64,000 nucleotides of DNA from Gloeothece verrucosa PCC 7822 (GCF_000147335.1 NC_014501.1:620001-684000), one strand, 5' to 3'. Shown: positions 53,973 to 63,617, counted from the first letter of the stretch. The notes: generated by a model from the letters alone, not told the origin. A program made the numbers and translations.

Positions 53973-55031
53973 ATGAAAACCGCTAATCCAGGACTACAAG
54001 CTGTTGAATACCTCTTTGTTGGCATTTCTATGGTGGGGATAGCGATCGCCACTTTGACGCAAGAGATCACTTATGCCGCTATTCCTTTAATGATTACTTT
54101 ATTGCTGAATATCTTTAATAGACAGCAAGTGGAAGAAAATATTTTATTACTCGAACAAAAACTCTTAGAAAAACCCCAAGAGGAAAAAGAAGTTCATCAG
54201 GAGTCTCCTAATGTAGATTATTCTCTTGACATCAAAACCTTGCAAGCCAAAATTGAAAACACCGAAGCAACCATCAGCCAATTTCAGCAAGATTTACAAA
54301 AGTTAGCCGCTTCTTTTGATAACACTGAATTAAAAGCTAAAATAGAGGGCTTTCAGACAACCCTCAGTCATTGGCAAGCGCGTCTTGATAGCCTTAATGC
54401 TGTGGACCTAAATCCTCTTCAAGAACAATTAGCGAATTTACAGCAACGATTAGATAGTTTTGCCCAAGTCCAAGCAGAAATCCTTCAGCTTAAACAGAAT
54501 CAGCAAAACCTAGAGCGAACTTTAGAAAATTCTCAAAGTGAAATTCATCAGGCTTTTAATCTAATTCAATCTTTACCCACTCGTTCTGAATTAGAACAAT
54601 TAAAGCAATCTCTTGATTCATTAACTTATTTAAAAAACGAAGTGAATAACTTCGTCCATCAGGACTCATTTAATGTGCTTTCCGGTGATTTTAATAATTT
54701 AGTGCAACAGTTCAACCATCGACCTGAAGGGCAAATGATCGAAAGTTTATCTAATGAAGTTAAAAAACTCTCTGAATCCTTATCTAATCTTAATTTTGAT
54801 CAATTTGGAGAACAGATCAAAAATTTACGAGAACAATTTGAAGCCATCCCCCAAAAAGATTTGTTAGAAACTTTAACGACTCAACAACAAGAGATAAATA
54901 CAATCCAACAACAAATCGAAAATTTACCCCAGCAAAACTTGACGAATTCATCGAGAAAAAATCCGAAAATCCAACAACGAATTTTTAAAAGAAAACCGAG
55001 ACGAGTTAGAATTAATAAAAGAAGAAAATAA
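53973..55031 (+). CDS. membrane-anchored coiled-coil protein, paralogous anchor to 1397-3004
   Basis: Residues 12-50 form the same kind of anchor as the 1397 gene (LFVGISMVGIAIATL, then ITYAAIPLMITLLLNIFNRQQ). A long Q/E-rich coiled coil runs to residue 315, with no catalytic C-terminal domain. The final 30 residues (NSSRKNPKIQQRIFKRKPR...) are extremely basic, unlike the rest. Reading the other two frames there gives DEFIEKKSENP and EFLKENRDELELIKEENK, which continue the acidic coil to a stop at 55048, so the end has probably been frameshifted. Confidence 0.6.
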   Translation: MKTANPGLQAVEYLFVGISMVGIAIATLTQEITYAAIPLMITLLLNIFNRQQVEENILLLEQKLLEKPQEEKEVHQESPNVDYSLDIKTLQAKIENTEATISQFQQDLQKLAASFDNTELKAKIEGFQTTLSHWQARLDSLNAVDLNPLQEQLANLQQRLDSFAQVQAEILQLKQNQQNLERTLENSQSEIHQAFNLIQSLPTRSELEQLKQSLDSLTYLKNEVNNFVHQDSFNVLSGDFNNLVQQFNHRPEGQMIESLSNEVKKLSESLSNLNFDQFGEQIKNLREQFEAIPQKDLLETLTTQQQEINTIQQQIENLPQQNLTNSSRKNPKIQQRIFKRKPRRVRINKRRK

Positions 55032-55107
55032 GCTAAAAAAGGCGGTTTAAGCGAGAAGCGGCTCTACTTAAAAGCCGAAGTCTAGGCGCGGGTAATAACT
55101 AATAAAC

Positions 55108-55590
55108 TCAATTAGTACCAAGCAGTAACGTAACCGCATAAGCCGCTATTCCTTCTTCACGTCCTATGGGGCCAAGCTTTTCATTAGTGGTGGCTTTAAT
55201 ACTAATTTGACCGGGATTAAGTCCCAAGGTTCCTGACAATTTAGTCTGCATATCCTTAATATAAGGTTTAATTTTAGGACGTTCAGCCACAATCACCGTA
55301 TCAATATTGCTTACCTGCCATCCCCGGTCTATGACTAACTGATGCACCTGTTTTAACAACAATAAACTATTTGCCCCTGCCCATTGGGCATCAGAAGGAG
55401 GAAAATAATGGCCAATATCGCCTAAACTGAGTGCCCCTAGCATAGCATCCATAATCGCATGAGTTAGCACATCAGCATCACTATGTCCTAATAGTCCGAC
55501 GGGATGAGGAATTTCTATTCCTCCCAAAATGAGGGGTCTTCCTTCGACGAGTCGGTGAATATCATAACCGTTGCCAATGCGGATGTTCAT
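55108..55590 (-). CDS. ispF: 2-C-methyl-D-erythritol 2,4-cyclodiphosphate synthase
   Basis: MEP-pathway enzyme for isoprenoid precursors. Zinc ligands are in GNGYDIHRL (Asp8, His10) and the His of [31 protein letters not shown] is the other family signature. Its 160 residues are the standard length. It is divergent from cdd with 87 bases between. Confidence 0.96.
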   Translation of the reverse strand: MNIRIGNGYDIHRLVEGRPLILGGIEIPHPVGLLGHSDADVLTHAIMDAMLGALSLGDIGHYFPPSDAQWAGANSLLLLKQVHQLVIDRGWQVSNIDTVIVAERPKIKPYIKDMQTKLSGTLGLNPGQISIKATTNEKLGPIGREEGIAAYAVTLLLGTN

Positions 55591-55677
55591 AGGGACTTTA
55601 GGGCTTATTCTTTAATCAACTGTTAATTCAACTATACTAAAAATCGGACCTCTAAAACTCATTCTTAGTGCTAAAAA

Positions 55678-56082
55678 ATGGCATTATCTCCACAAGAAAG
55701 AAAACAACTCTGCCAAGCGGCAGAAAACGCGGCTCAACTAGCTTATGCACCTTATTCTAAATTTCGGGTAGGGGCGGCAATTTTAGGAAATAAAGGTATT
55801 TATCAGGGTACCAATGTAGAAAATGCCAGTTATGGGTTAAGTTTATGTGCAGAGCGTGCGGCTTTTGCTCATGCCATTGCTCAAGGAGAGCGAGAATTTA
55901 GGGCGATTGCTGTGGCTTGTATTGATGCTAAAGAGCCAAATAATATTCAATTGATGATGCCTTGTGGTGCTTGTCGTCAATGGATTGCAGAATTAGCGCC
56001 TAATGCTGAAATAATTATTTGTGCGGCTAATCAGTCTTTTTGTTTAGAGGAATTGTTACCGAATTCTTTTCGCTTGTCATAA
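55678..56082 (+). CDS. cdd: cytidine deaminase
   Basis: Pyrimidine salvage enzyme, deaminating cytidine and deoxycytidine to uridine. The catalytic zinc site is complete: Cys and Glu in NVENASYGLSLCAERAAF and PCGACRQW. The small tetrameric form (134 aa) is indicated. A hairpin terminator follows at 56100-56131. Confidence 0.95.
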   Translation: MALSPQERKQLCQAAENAAQLAYAPYSKFRVGAAILGNKGIYQGTNVENASYGLSLCAERAAFAHAIAQGEREFRAIAVACIDAKEPNNIQLMMPCGACRQWIAELAPNAEIIICAANQSFCLEELLPNSFRLS

Positions 56083-56099
56083 GTTGGGTATTAGTCATT

Positions 56100-56131
56100 A
56101 GCTTAAATTCATTTAAAGTTAAGCTTTTTTT
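56100..56131 (+). terminator. intrinsic terminator after cdd
   Basis: AGCTTAA (56100-56106) pairs with TTAAGCT (56119-56125) over a 12-base loop, followed by TTTTTT. Confidence 0.8.
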
Positions 56132-56369
56132 ATAAAAAGCACCATGACATTAAAAAAAATATTAATAATTTAAATTTACATTTTAAAAATATGTAATAAT
56201 ACTCAACAGAGTTGTAAAAATGCAGAATGTTTCCCTAACCTGCATTAGCAACCAACGCTTATAATGATCATAAAGAAACTAGCTAAAAGAAGCCCTAACA
56301 AAGCTTAAATAATCATCTTGAATGCTATCCTGTAAATTTTTTAATCAACCTTTGCGCGAGACAAAAACA

Positions 56370-57203
56370 TCACATTTTAGATAAAAAACCTTTAACAGTT
56401 TGATTAAAAGCCTCGGGTTCCACTAAAAAAGCCCAGTGATTGCCCGGAACTTCTTCAATTTGTAAATTTTTTAAATAAGTTTTATAAGGTTTCAGTTGCC
56501 ATTCTGTGCGATTAAGTCCTTGTTTCGGTTTAATAAAAAGTGTCGGAATATCCAGAGGTTTAGTTAATCCGGCTACTCTCATCACATCTTCAAAAATTTC
56601 ATCTCGCGCCGGTTTGATAAATTTGCTTCCCCAAGTTCCATCAGCTTTTTGTTCCATTCCTTCTTGAAAAATTTGCTGCTGTAAGATTGTCCATCCTCGG
56701 TATTGTTTTAATCCTTGGGCGATTTTTTCTGCCGCTTGATAATTGGGAAAAGGGCCCATCACTTTGAGAAAGGGTAAAACTTGGTATAAGATGGGAAAAG
56801 TTAAGTTAAACCAACTGGGCATTTTATCGATAAAGAAGGGATCAATTAAAGTTAAACTGCGGAATCTTTCAGGATGTTGTGTTGCCCAAATAGCGGCTAA
56901 TTTCGCTCCCCAAGAATGACCTAATATATGGGCATTCTTCCAGCCTAAATGATTCATTAAAGCTTCTAAGTCTTGAATATAATCAATAAAGCGATAGCCT
57001 TGAGGCGGTTTGCTACTTTCTCCATGTCCCCGTAAATCAGGGGCGATAATATGATATTCTGCCGCTAGATAATCTCCTAAACTTGACCAAACTAATCCAT
57101 GATCGGCTAGTCCATGTAGGGCGAGTAATGGGGTTTCTGCTTGGTTCCATTCTAAGTAGGATAGTTGTAGGTTGTTTAGGTTTAAAGTTTGACGAGTGGG
57201 CAT
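56370..57203 (-). CDS. alpha/beta hydrolase
   Basis: Hydrolase of the alpha/beta fold with catalytic Ser in GHSWGAKLAAIWA, the oxyanion-loop segment LALHGLADHGLVWSS and the catalytic His in GNHWAFLVEP. It resembles epoxide-hydrolase/haloalkane-dehalogenase-like esterases. The substrate is unknown. I start at 57203 (MPTRQTLNLNNL), nine residues inside the longest frame, because family members start here. Its 5' flank lies against MITE copy B. Confidence 0.82.
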   Translation of the reverse strand: MPTRQTLNLNNLQLSYLEWNQAETPLLALHGLADHGLVWSSLGDYLAAEYHIIAPDLRGHGESSKPPQGYRFIDYIQDLEALMNHLGWKNAHILGHSWGAKLAAIWATQHPERFRSLTLIDPFFIDKMPSWFNLTFPILYQVLPFLKVMGPFPNYQAAEKIAQGLKQYRGWTILQQQIFQEGMEQKADGTWGSKFIKPARDEIFEDVMRVAGLTKPLDIPTLFIKPKQGLNRTEWQLKPYKTYLKNLQIEEVPGNHWAFLVEPEAFNQTVKGFLSKM

Positions 57204-57240
57204 AGTTGTTTTTTTCGCGCAAAGATGCAAAGGTTATGGT

Positions 57241-57415
57241 CAGGGCTATTTCATTCTTTTGAAACGCTCACAGGCTAAAGCCGCTAGCTCTACGAACCAA
57301 GCCTGCCTACGCAGGCTAAAAGGCTCATAATTCGTCAGATAGCCCGCGCAGGCGGGCTTTGTTCGTGAGCAACTACCCTTCAGGGTTAGGTGTTTGAGAG
57401 AATGAAATAGCCCTG
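57241..57415. mobile_element. MITE-like element, copy B
   Basis: A 175-bp non-coding element with perfect 16-bp terminal inverted repeats (CAGGGCTATTTCATTC at 57241-57256 and its complement at 57400-57415). The interior has the same order as copy A at 9721: AGGCTAAAGCC, AGCCTGCCTACGCAGGCT, AGCCCGCGCAGGCGGGCT and CCCTTCAGGG. It lies between the hydrolase gene and the end of the amidohydrolase gene. Confidence 0.8.
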
Positions 57416-57423
57416 GGTTATTT

Positions 57424-58539
57424 TTAATTATATAATTGATAAACGTGACGGGCGTTTTCGGATAAGATGGCTTTGCTAATTAAGTCTACTTGTTTGGCTG
57501 TTAAGTCTGTGTCTTTTATAGCCGCTTCTAAAACGTCAGCTAAAATTTTTCGTCCCCACTTGGCAGCTAAATAATACAATTCTGGAATGTGATGAGCATC
57601 CGAAGAATACATCAGTTTTGTGGTGGGTGTTAGTTCTAATAATTGTTGTACGCAAGAACGCATTCCCGCCACGCTTAAAAAGGGTACCGCTAAACCCGTA
57701 TCTAGATAAATTTGGGGATATACAGATGCTAAATATCCCCCTTCTCGGGTATAGGGATAAGATGCGTGTAGCAAAATAATCGGTGCATTTTGCCAACGTT
57801 TGTCTTCTAATAGGGGACGTAAATAAAGGGGGTTTGACAGCTTTAAATCTAAGTCTGGATCGCCAAATCCTGTATGAAATTGGATCGGAATCCTATATTT
57901 ATTGGCGATTTCTAAAGCTTGGATTAATAAAAAATCAATTAGATGTTTATTATTCAAGCGGCAAGGTTTTTCTTGACAGGCTTGTTTCACTTGCTCAAAA
58001 CTTGACTCGGCAACTTCTAGAGAAACCAGATCTATATTTAAACCGGTTCGATAGGAGACAATACTTTTAAAAGCCACTACTTCTCTAGGCGGCGGATCAA
58101 TTTCACTGCGAAAGGCTTCTAAAAAGTTCTTACAATTCTCTGCTCTAGGGATTAATTGTTCGGCTAAATATTCTAGTCTCAATACTCGCTTAACTTTCAC
58201 AAAATTTTGATGCCACTGCCAAGGAAAAACCTCTGACGGAAAAAAACCATCATCTAAAAAAATGGCTTCTAAATTGGCGGCTTTAAAACAACAGTCTGCC
58301 AATTTTTCTAGTCCTAACTCTTGCCGACGTTCTAAAATAGCCGCTTCGGTCGCCTCACAATTTAATAATTGAGCTATTTCTCGCAAACTGCGGTAATAAA
58401 ATAAGGTGTGTCTGGCGTGATGATTAATAATTTCTGGGTCATAACCTTCGGTAAAAAAAGCCGCATAAGCATATTTTTGAGCTATTTCTGGTTTTAAAAG
58501 ATTATGAGCATGATGATCAATAGCCGCAAACTCTATCAT
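57424..58539 (-). CDS. amidohydrolase of the FluG/COG2159 type
   Basis: Metal-dependent hydrolase with the N-terminal His cluster FAAIDHHAHNLL, the later PIQFHTGFGDPD, ILLHASYPYTREGGYLA and the Asp in MYSSDAHHIPELY. These are amidohydrolase-2 motifs. It begins one base after the GS-like gene stops, so the two are translated from one transcript. The same pair is fused in eukaryotic FluG/nodulin proteins. Here it lies in a YcaO operon, so a role in peptide modification or in catabolism of an amide is possible. Confidence 0.8.
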   Translation of the reverse strand: MIEFAAIDHHAHNLLKPEIAQKYAYAAFFTEGYDPEIINHHARHTLFYYRSLREIAQLLNCEATEAAILERRQELGLEKLADCCFKAANLEAIFLDDGFFPSEVFPWQWHQNFVKVKRVLRLEYLAEQLIPRAENCKNFLEAFRSEIDPPPREVVAFKSIVSYRTGLNIDLVSLEVAESSFEQVKQACQEKPCRLNNKHLIDFLLIQALEIANKYRIPIQFHTGFGDPDLDLKLSNPLYLRPLLEDKRWQNAPIILLHASYPYTREGGYLASVYPQIYLDTGLAVPFLSVAGMRSCVQQLLELTPTTKLMYSSDAHHIPELYYLAAKWGRKILADVLEAAIKDTDLTAKQVDLISKAILSENARHVYQLYN

Positions 58540-58540
58540 A

Positions 58541-59875
58541 TTAATAATAGTTTAATAAAAACTTGACTTGTTGTTCTAATGACCAATCTTTCATCGCTTC
58601 CCATTCGGCTCGACGAACGGCTATAAATGCCTGCGCTAAATCGGCTCCTAATGCCGCTAAGAGAACTTGATCTTTTTCTAACTGTTGAATGGCCTCTCCT
58701 AAATTACTGGGCAATCTTTGAATAGCTTTTTCTTGTAGCTCTTGATCGGTTAACGTTCCTGGATCTACTGCCACCGGATCAACTAAGGGAAGACTTCGGT
58801 TAATTCCATCTAATCCCGCCACAATTACGGCTCCTAAAGCTAAATAAGGATTAGCTGTAGCATCGAACGTTTTGAATTCTATATGAGTTGGACTGGGGGG
58901 TTCTGGGTTGGTGGGGACTCTAATAGCCGCTTCTCGGTTATCATATCCCCAACAGCAAAAAGCACCACTCCAAGTTTGAGGTTGTATGCGTCGGTAAGAA
59001 TTGGGATTCGGGGCTGTAATTGCCATTAAAGCCGGCAAATGCTCGAGTAAACCGGCGATAAAGTGACGCGCCAGCGATGATAATTGTCCATTACCCTGTG
59101 CATCTGGCAAAATATTATTGCCCTCTTCCCACAGCGAAAAATGTAGATGAGAACCGCTTCCTGGATAGTTAGCAAATATTTTCGGGATAAAAGAGGCAAT
59201 CATTTGATTTTGGCGAGCGATCGCTCTGGCGGTTTCCCAAAAAATGATTTGTTGGTTAGCCGCGCTTAAGGCCTGAGTGTACAGATGAGAAATTTCTTGC
59301 TGTCCTGGGCCGGATTCTGAGTAATATTGTTCTATTTGGATTCCTTGTTTAGCCAGTGCATCAGCAATTTGGTCTATAATGGCTTGCTGCATATCCATTG
59401 ATAGGGTAGAGGCAAAATTGGTTTGGTCTACTGGGGTAATTTCGGGTTGGTAAGCTCGCAACAGATAAAATTCATTTTCAAATCCTGCCATCAGTTCTAA
59501 CCCTTTTTCTTTTAATGAAGCGATGGCCCTTTTAAGAAAGGAGCGCGGACATAATGACCAAGGTTGTCCATCGAGGATCATGTCTCCCATGACTCTAGCA
59601 TGACGAGGCGCATAAGGTAGCACGGCTAAGGTATCCCAGTCCGGTACCAGACGAATTTCCCCTACTGGTCCCCCTCCTGAGCCGGGTACAGGACCATCAT
59701 ACATGATAGAAACTGATTGTTGAGCGGCGGAAATTCCTACCCCATGCTGATAGTAAGCTTCTAGTCTTTGTCTATGAAATGCTTTAGCTCGAATTTGGTT
59801 TGCATTGTCACACCAGAGAACTCGTACAAATTGCACTCCGGCTTGCTCAAGGGTTGTCAGGATTGTTTTATCCAT
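58541..59875 (-). CDS. glutamine-synthetase-like ligase
   Basis: A 444-residue member of the glutamine synthetase superfamily, close to the FluG-type and gamma-glutamyl-amide ligases. The N-terminal beta-grasp is QFVRVLWCDNANQIRAKA. The catalytic barrel shows GFENEFYLL, ESGPGQQEISH, GSGSHLHFSL and RVPTNPEPPSPTHIEFKTFDATANPYLAL. It differs from the canonical assimilatory GlnA. It is 59 bases downstream of the YcaO gene and one base before the amidohydrolase, so all three form an operon. The ligated substrate is unknown. Confidence 0.85.
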   Translation of the reverse strand: MDKTILTTLEQAGVQFVRVLWCDNANQIRAKAFHRQRLEAYYQHGVGISAAQQSVSIMYDGPVPGSGGGPVGEIRLVPDWDTLAVLPYAPRHARVMGDMILDGQPWSLCPRSFLKRAIASLKEKGLELMAGFENEFYLLRAYQPEITPVDQTNFASTLSMDMQQAIIDQIADALAKQGIQIEQYYSESGPGQQEISHLYTQALSAANQQIIFWETARAIARQNQMIASFIPKIFANYPGSGSHLHFSLWEEGNNILPDAQGNGQLSSLARHFIAGLLEHLPALMAITAPNPNSYRRIQPQTWSGAFCCWGYDNREAAIRVPTNPEPPSPTHIEFKTFDATANPYLALGAVIVAGLDGINRSLPLVDPVAVDPGTLTDQELQEKAIQRLPSNLGEAIQQLEKDQVLLAALGADLAQAFIAVRRAEWEAMKDWSLEQQVKFLLNYY

Positions 59876-59934
59876 TGCTTTATTTATTATTGACTATATA
59901 ATTTATCATTTTAAAAGTTCGGGAGGAATGATCT

Positions 59935-62232
59935 TTACATCCACATAGGAAACGGATTTAATTCTTCTTCTTTTAAAGGTTTTTTTAACCATCCCATACT
60001 AACCGGCACCTCATACAATCTTCCTAACCCTAGCCGCTTCCACATATGACGCATCCCTGGAACAATGACTTTAGCGACTCTTAAACCAATATCAGCACGA
60101 GTCTGATCTAAAACTAATAGTTCCATGCCTTGTTTTTCAACGATTTGTTGACATAACTTAACATTCTCTAATAAATCATCACTGGCTAATGGGAGATAAT
60201 CACTACTTTTTTTGGCCATCATTTGCTCATTAGGGATTAAATAGCTTTGATTGGTTAAAGTGGCAGTTTTCCACCATTTTATCGCTAAAACATCAGCAAA
60301 ATTAGGATATTGTGTCATTCCCTTATCGTTAAAAAATCGCACATTAGGGAGAATTTGATTCACCTCAGTTAAAGCGCGGCTAAGGGCGATTTTCGGGTCA
60401 AAATGTGCCCCATATCCCAAGATAATATCCTGCACTTCCCTATCCTTTCTTGAACTAATCGCCGCCATACAAGGAATATTCAAATCACTGGTAATATCTA
60501 ATACCCATAAGTCTCGATTTAGACTCTTATAATACTGTTTTAAATGCTCAAAATAAGGCTCATTAAAACTCTCTAAATCTACTTGAGGTTTCGACAAACG
60601 ATTATACCACCATAAAGCCACAGAATCTCGTTCTACTAATTCCATAAATCCTTGTAAAATTGCTTCTTCTATGGTATTTCCGGCGGCACAACCATTAGAA
60701 TCTGCCCAACAGTCAAAAGGATGAGATTGCGGATATCCATAGTAACAATAAGCAGTGGGTAAATATTTAAAATCTTGATAAGTTAAAGACCAGACCGGAG
60801 TCCAATCAATTACTCTCGTTTCATCAAAAGGTTCTGGAACTTTTTGAAACCATCCTTTACATTCAGCATTCCATTGTTGACGATTTTGATATTGTTGCTC
60901 ACTAAAATTGAGACAATCATGAGGATGAATCGCTGTATCTCCTAATTGTTGATAATTAGCTTTTTGTTGAATTTCATCGCCTTGATATACCCCAGAATAG
61001 CGTTCAATTGCTTCACAAAAGCCGCTTGCTTTGGCTTGACTATCCGTTTTTCCTTTTCCCGAACTTCTACCCCCTAAATTTTGTCGTAAGTTATCTACAT
61101 TATCAAAAACATTCCGAAAATGATGTTTAGCTATATAAGTATGAATTAAACCAGGACTGGGAATTTTAGCTAATTCTCGCACCACACCTGTAATTGGACT
61201 AATATGATGTTGATATTTTCTCAAGGTTTCTTCAGGAGAACAAGAACGATATCCTCCATCGCTGCTAAATGTGGTTTTACAGTGCCCTAAAACGACAGGC
61301 AACGGAGATTTATTACAAATTTCTCCACAACTGGGACATTGAGGTCGTTTAACCAAAATGTGGTCTTGAGTTTGTAGAGTTAGAGTATCATAAGTAATCA
61401 GATTTCCTTCTATTCTTTCATTCTTTTGTTGAACAATCCACTTAAAAATTTCTGTGGCAGCCATTGTTAAACCCGTTTGCATTGTCGCCTCAGAAAAAGC
61501 CAGGGGAGGAGTTAAAAGTGTTGTAGAATTTTTCTGTCTGTTAATAAATTCTTCTATGGGTCGATTATCTCGCCAACGTTGGGCAAAACAATGCCAACAT
61601 CCCGTTTTCTGAGGAGAAAATAAAGGCCCAATCCAAGAAATAGTGCCTAATGGTTTGACCAACATCCAGGGGGTTTGAGAGGTCAAGGCTTGTTGGTTAA
61701 AGTCCTCTAAATTTGGGTGAAGATAATCGTCAGTTAAAATAATTGTTAAATCGCCTTCATCAGCCGCTTGAATATGAAAAGATTTTAAAAGATTAATGAA
61801 AAAATCATCAGGGACTTTTCCTAACGTCTTGACAGACACTTTAGTGGATTGTAGTTGATGATCAGCTTGTAACTGAGGAATTTTTAAATGATGGCAAAGA
61901 ATAGCTAAATTAGAGGGTAGGGCTTGAGTATTTTCGAGAATAAACCCTTGTTGGTGTAGTTGGAATAGGGCTTTTTGAACTTGAATACTAAAATCCAAAG
62001 AAGCTTGGAAAAAGTTAGATATTTCTTGAGTAAATATTGGGTCTTGTAGCAGTTCTAATAGAAGAATATCAACAATTTCATCAACATTGCGTTGACCATC
62101 AATTAACCTAACTAAACGGTAATAAAGAGGATCTTGTAAACAGACTGATTCTCGCTCAGATATAAAAAATATAGTGTCTGGTTCTAGGATTTCTATTAAG
62201 TAAGCCGGATTCAAGCAAGGGTAATTCAGCAT
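59935..62232 (-). CDS. TOMM cyclodehydratase: RRE/E1-like and YcaO fusion
   Basis: A 765-residue fusion of the thiazole/oxazole RiPP type. Residues 1-110 are a RiPP recognition element-like winged helix (LEPDTIFFISERES, LIDGQRNVDEIVDIL). An E1-like domain follows with a zinc tetrad (C212, C215 in GCWHCFAQ; C299, C302 in CPSCGE). Residues about 330-765 are YcaO, with GKGKTDSQAKASGFCEAIER (ATP/Mg site, 392-411) and EEAILQGFMELVERD (522-536). The C-terminus NPFPMWM has the PxP-like end typical of azoline-forming members. It would cyclise Cys, Ser or Thr in a precursor peptide, but no precursor gene is visible in the window. Confidence 0.88.
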   Translation of the reverse strand: MLNYPCLNPAYLIEILEPDTIFFISERESVCLQDPLYYRLVRLIDGQRNVDEIVDILLLELLQDPIFTQEISNFFQASLDFSIQVQKALFQLHQQGFILENTQALPSNLAILCHHLKIPQLQADHQLQSTKVSVKTLGKVPDDFFINLLKSFHIQAADEGDLTIILTDDYLHPNLEDFNQQALTSQTPWMLVKPLGTISWIGPLFSPQKTGCWHCFAQRWRDNRPIEEFINRQKNSTTLLTPPLAFSEATMQTGLTMAATEIFKWIVQQKNERIEGNLITYDTLTLQTQDHILVKRPQCPSCGEICNKSPLPVVLGHCKTTFSSDGGYRSCSPEETLRKYQHHISPITGVVRELAKIPSPGLIHTYIAKHHFRNVFDNVDNLRQNLGGRSSGKGKTDSQAKASGFCEAIERYSGVYQGDEIQQKANYQQLGDTAIHPHDCLNFSEQQYQNRQQWNAECKGWFQKVPEPFDETRVIDWTPVWSLTYQDFKYLPTAYCYYGYPQSHPFDCWADSNGCAAGNTIEEAILQGFMELVERDSVALWWYNRLSKPQVDLESFNEPYFEHLKQYYKSLNRDLWVLDITSDLNIPCMAAISSRKDREVQDIILGYGAHFDPKIALSRALTEVNQILPNVRFFNDKGMTQYPNFADVLAIKWWKTATLTNQSYLIPNEQMMAKKSSDYLPLASDDLLENVKLCQQIVEKQGMELLVLDQTRADIGLRVAKVIVPGMRHMWKRLGLGRLYEVPVSMGWLKKPLKEEELNPFPMWM

Positions 62233-62531
62233 ATTGGTTAAAGCTTTTTGTCAAAGTATTTATAATCATACAAGGGACAATCATAAATCAAATTGTTAAT
62301 CTCCTAGCACAAATGTTTTAGAATCATCGCTTTTTCGCTTATTTTACAAGATTGTATCAAACAATACAAAAACCCTTAGAGAGATTGATGTACTTGAAGC
62401 CCAAATTTTCTCTAAACAAAATAACAGATTAAAAAACAGTATAGTCTAAACTGTATAACTAATATATACTGAATTTAACTTGTTTTTCCGAAAATTTCTG
62501 CTAAAATCAAGGCATTTCCCCAAAAAATTTT
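62233..62531. other. 299-base divergent intergenic region of the TOMM locus
   Basis: AT-rich. Both strands were read for a precursor peptide: the only frames starting with ATG are 7-14 codons (for example 14 codons at 62388), with no leader or Cys/Ser/Thr-rich core. It must hold the divergent promoters of the YcaO operon and the 62532 amidohydrolase. Confidence 0.6.
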
Positions 62532-63617
62532 ATGTTAAACGGATACAAAATTATTGATGCAGATTCTCATGTTATTGAGCCGCCTCAAATGTGGGCCAAA
62601 TATATTGACCCTAAATTTAAGGACTTTGCCCCGTCTTTGGACATGAAAATTAAAGGAGAATTGATTACCGAAAAAGTCTCTCAGCAAGTCGAAAAAGAAG
62701 GCAATAAGCAGATGATGCAAGCTCATCCCCATGCTTATCTGAGTCGTTATAGCCCTGAATCCCAAGTTGAAGAGATGGTTAAAATGGGGGTGGATATCGC
62801 CTTTATTTATCCCACCTATGGACTTTGGTTATTTGCCATTGATTCCTTGCCGCCAGAAGTCATAGATGCTTTTACCCATGCTTATAATACCTGGTTATAT
62901 GAAGAATTTTGCAGCTATGACCCAGCGCGATTAAAAGGTGTGGGGGCGATTAATCTGCATGATCCGGAAACAATGGTTAAAGAGCTAGAACGCATTGCCA
63001 ATTGGGGCTGGAAGGCGGTTTTTTTGCGCCCTAACCCCGTTAAAGGCAGAATTTTAAGCGATCCGTCCTATGAATCTTTTTGGAGTGCTTGTGAAGCTTT
63101 GGATATAGCTGTAGGCATCCATGAAGGAACCCATAGCCGCCTACCAACAACAGGGGCAGATAGATTTAATAGCCGTTTTGCCCTCCATGCTTGCTCCCAT
63201 CCAATGGAACAAATGATGGCATTATTGGCTTTGATTGAAGGGGGAGTTTTAGAGCGGCATCCTCAACTTCGAGTCGGTTTTTTAGAGTCGGGTTGTGGTT
63301 GGGTACCTTATTGGCTCTGGCGATTGGATGAAGAGTATAAGAACTTACGTTGGGAAGTTACAAACTATGTAAAAATATTCCCAACGGAGTATTTTCAACG
63401 TCAGTGTTTTGTGTCAATCGAACCTTCTGAGCCTTACTTGGCTCAACTGATTGAGTTCATTGGGACTGATCACGTGATTTTCGGTTCGGATTATCCTCAC
63501 ATGGATCATCAGCCGGACATTGTGAAAAAAACTCTAGCGCTTGAGTCACAGTTACCTCAAGAAACAGTACAAAAGATTGTTTGGGATAATCCCAGACGTT
63601 TTTACGGTTTGAATTGA
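62532..63617 (+). CDS. amidohydrolase 2 family protein
   Basis: A 361-aa metal-dependent hydrolase of COG2159. The N-terminal metal motif is IDADSHVIEPPQMW, mid-protein GIHEGTHSRLP supplies a His and FGSDYPHMD the late Asp and His. It is divergent from the YcaO gene and so shares its regulatory region. Amidohydrolases occur in some TOMM clusters. The substrate is unknown. An AT-rich leader gives no clear ribosome binding site. It is followed 46 bases later by the partial gene at the window end. Confidence 0.85.
   Translation: MLNGYKIIDADSHVIEPPQMWAKYIDPKFKDFAPSLDMKIKGELITEKVSQQVEKEGNKQMMQAHPHAYLSRYSPESQVEEMVKMGVDIAFIYPTYGLWLFAIDSLPPEVIDAFTHAYNTWLYEEFCSYDPARLKGVGAINLHDPETMVKELERIANWGWKAVFLRPNPVKGRILSDPSYESFWSACEALDIAVGIHEGTHSRLPTTGADRFNSRFALHACSHPMEQMMALLALIEGGVLERHPQLRVGFLESGCGWVPYWLWRLDEEYKNLRWEVTNYVKIFPTEYFQRQCFVSIEPSEPYLAQLIEFIGTDHVIFGSDYPHMDHQPDIVKKTLALESQLPQETVQKIVWDNPRRFYGLN

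Noticed and set aside
62388..62432. 14-codon frame as a RiPP precursor
   Set aside because: Too short, with no leader-like region or Cys/Ser/Thr-rich core and no ribosome binding site.
62233..62531. NtcA-type GTA-N8-TAC site between the YcaO operon and the amidohydrolase
   Set aside because: Near matches such as GTATTTATAATCATAC have a 10-base spacer instead of 8, so the site is not supported.
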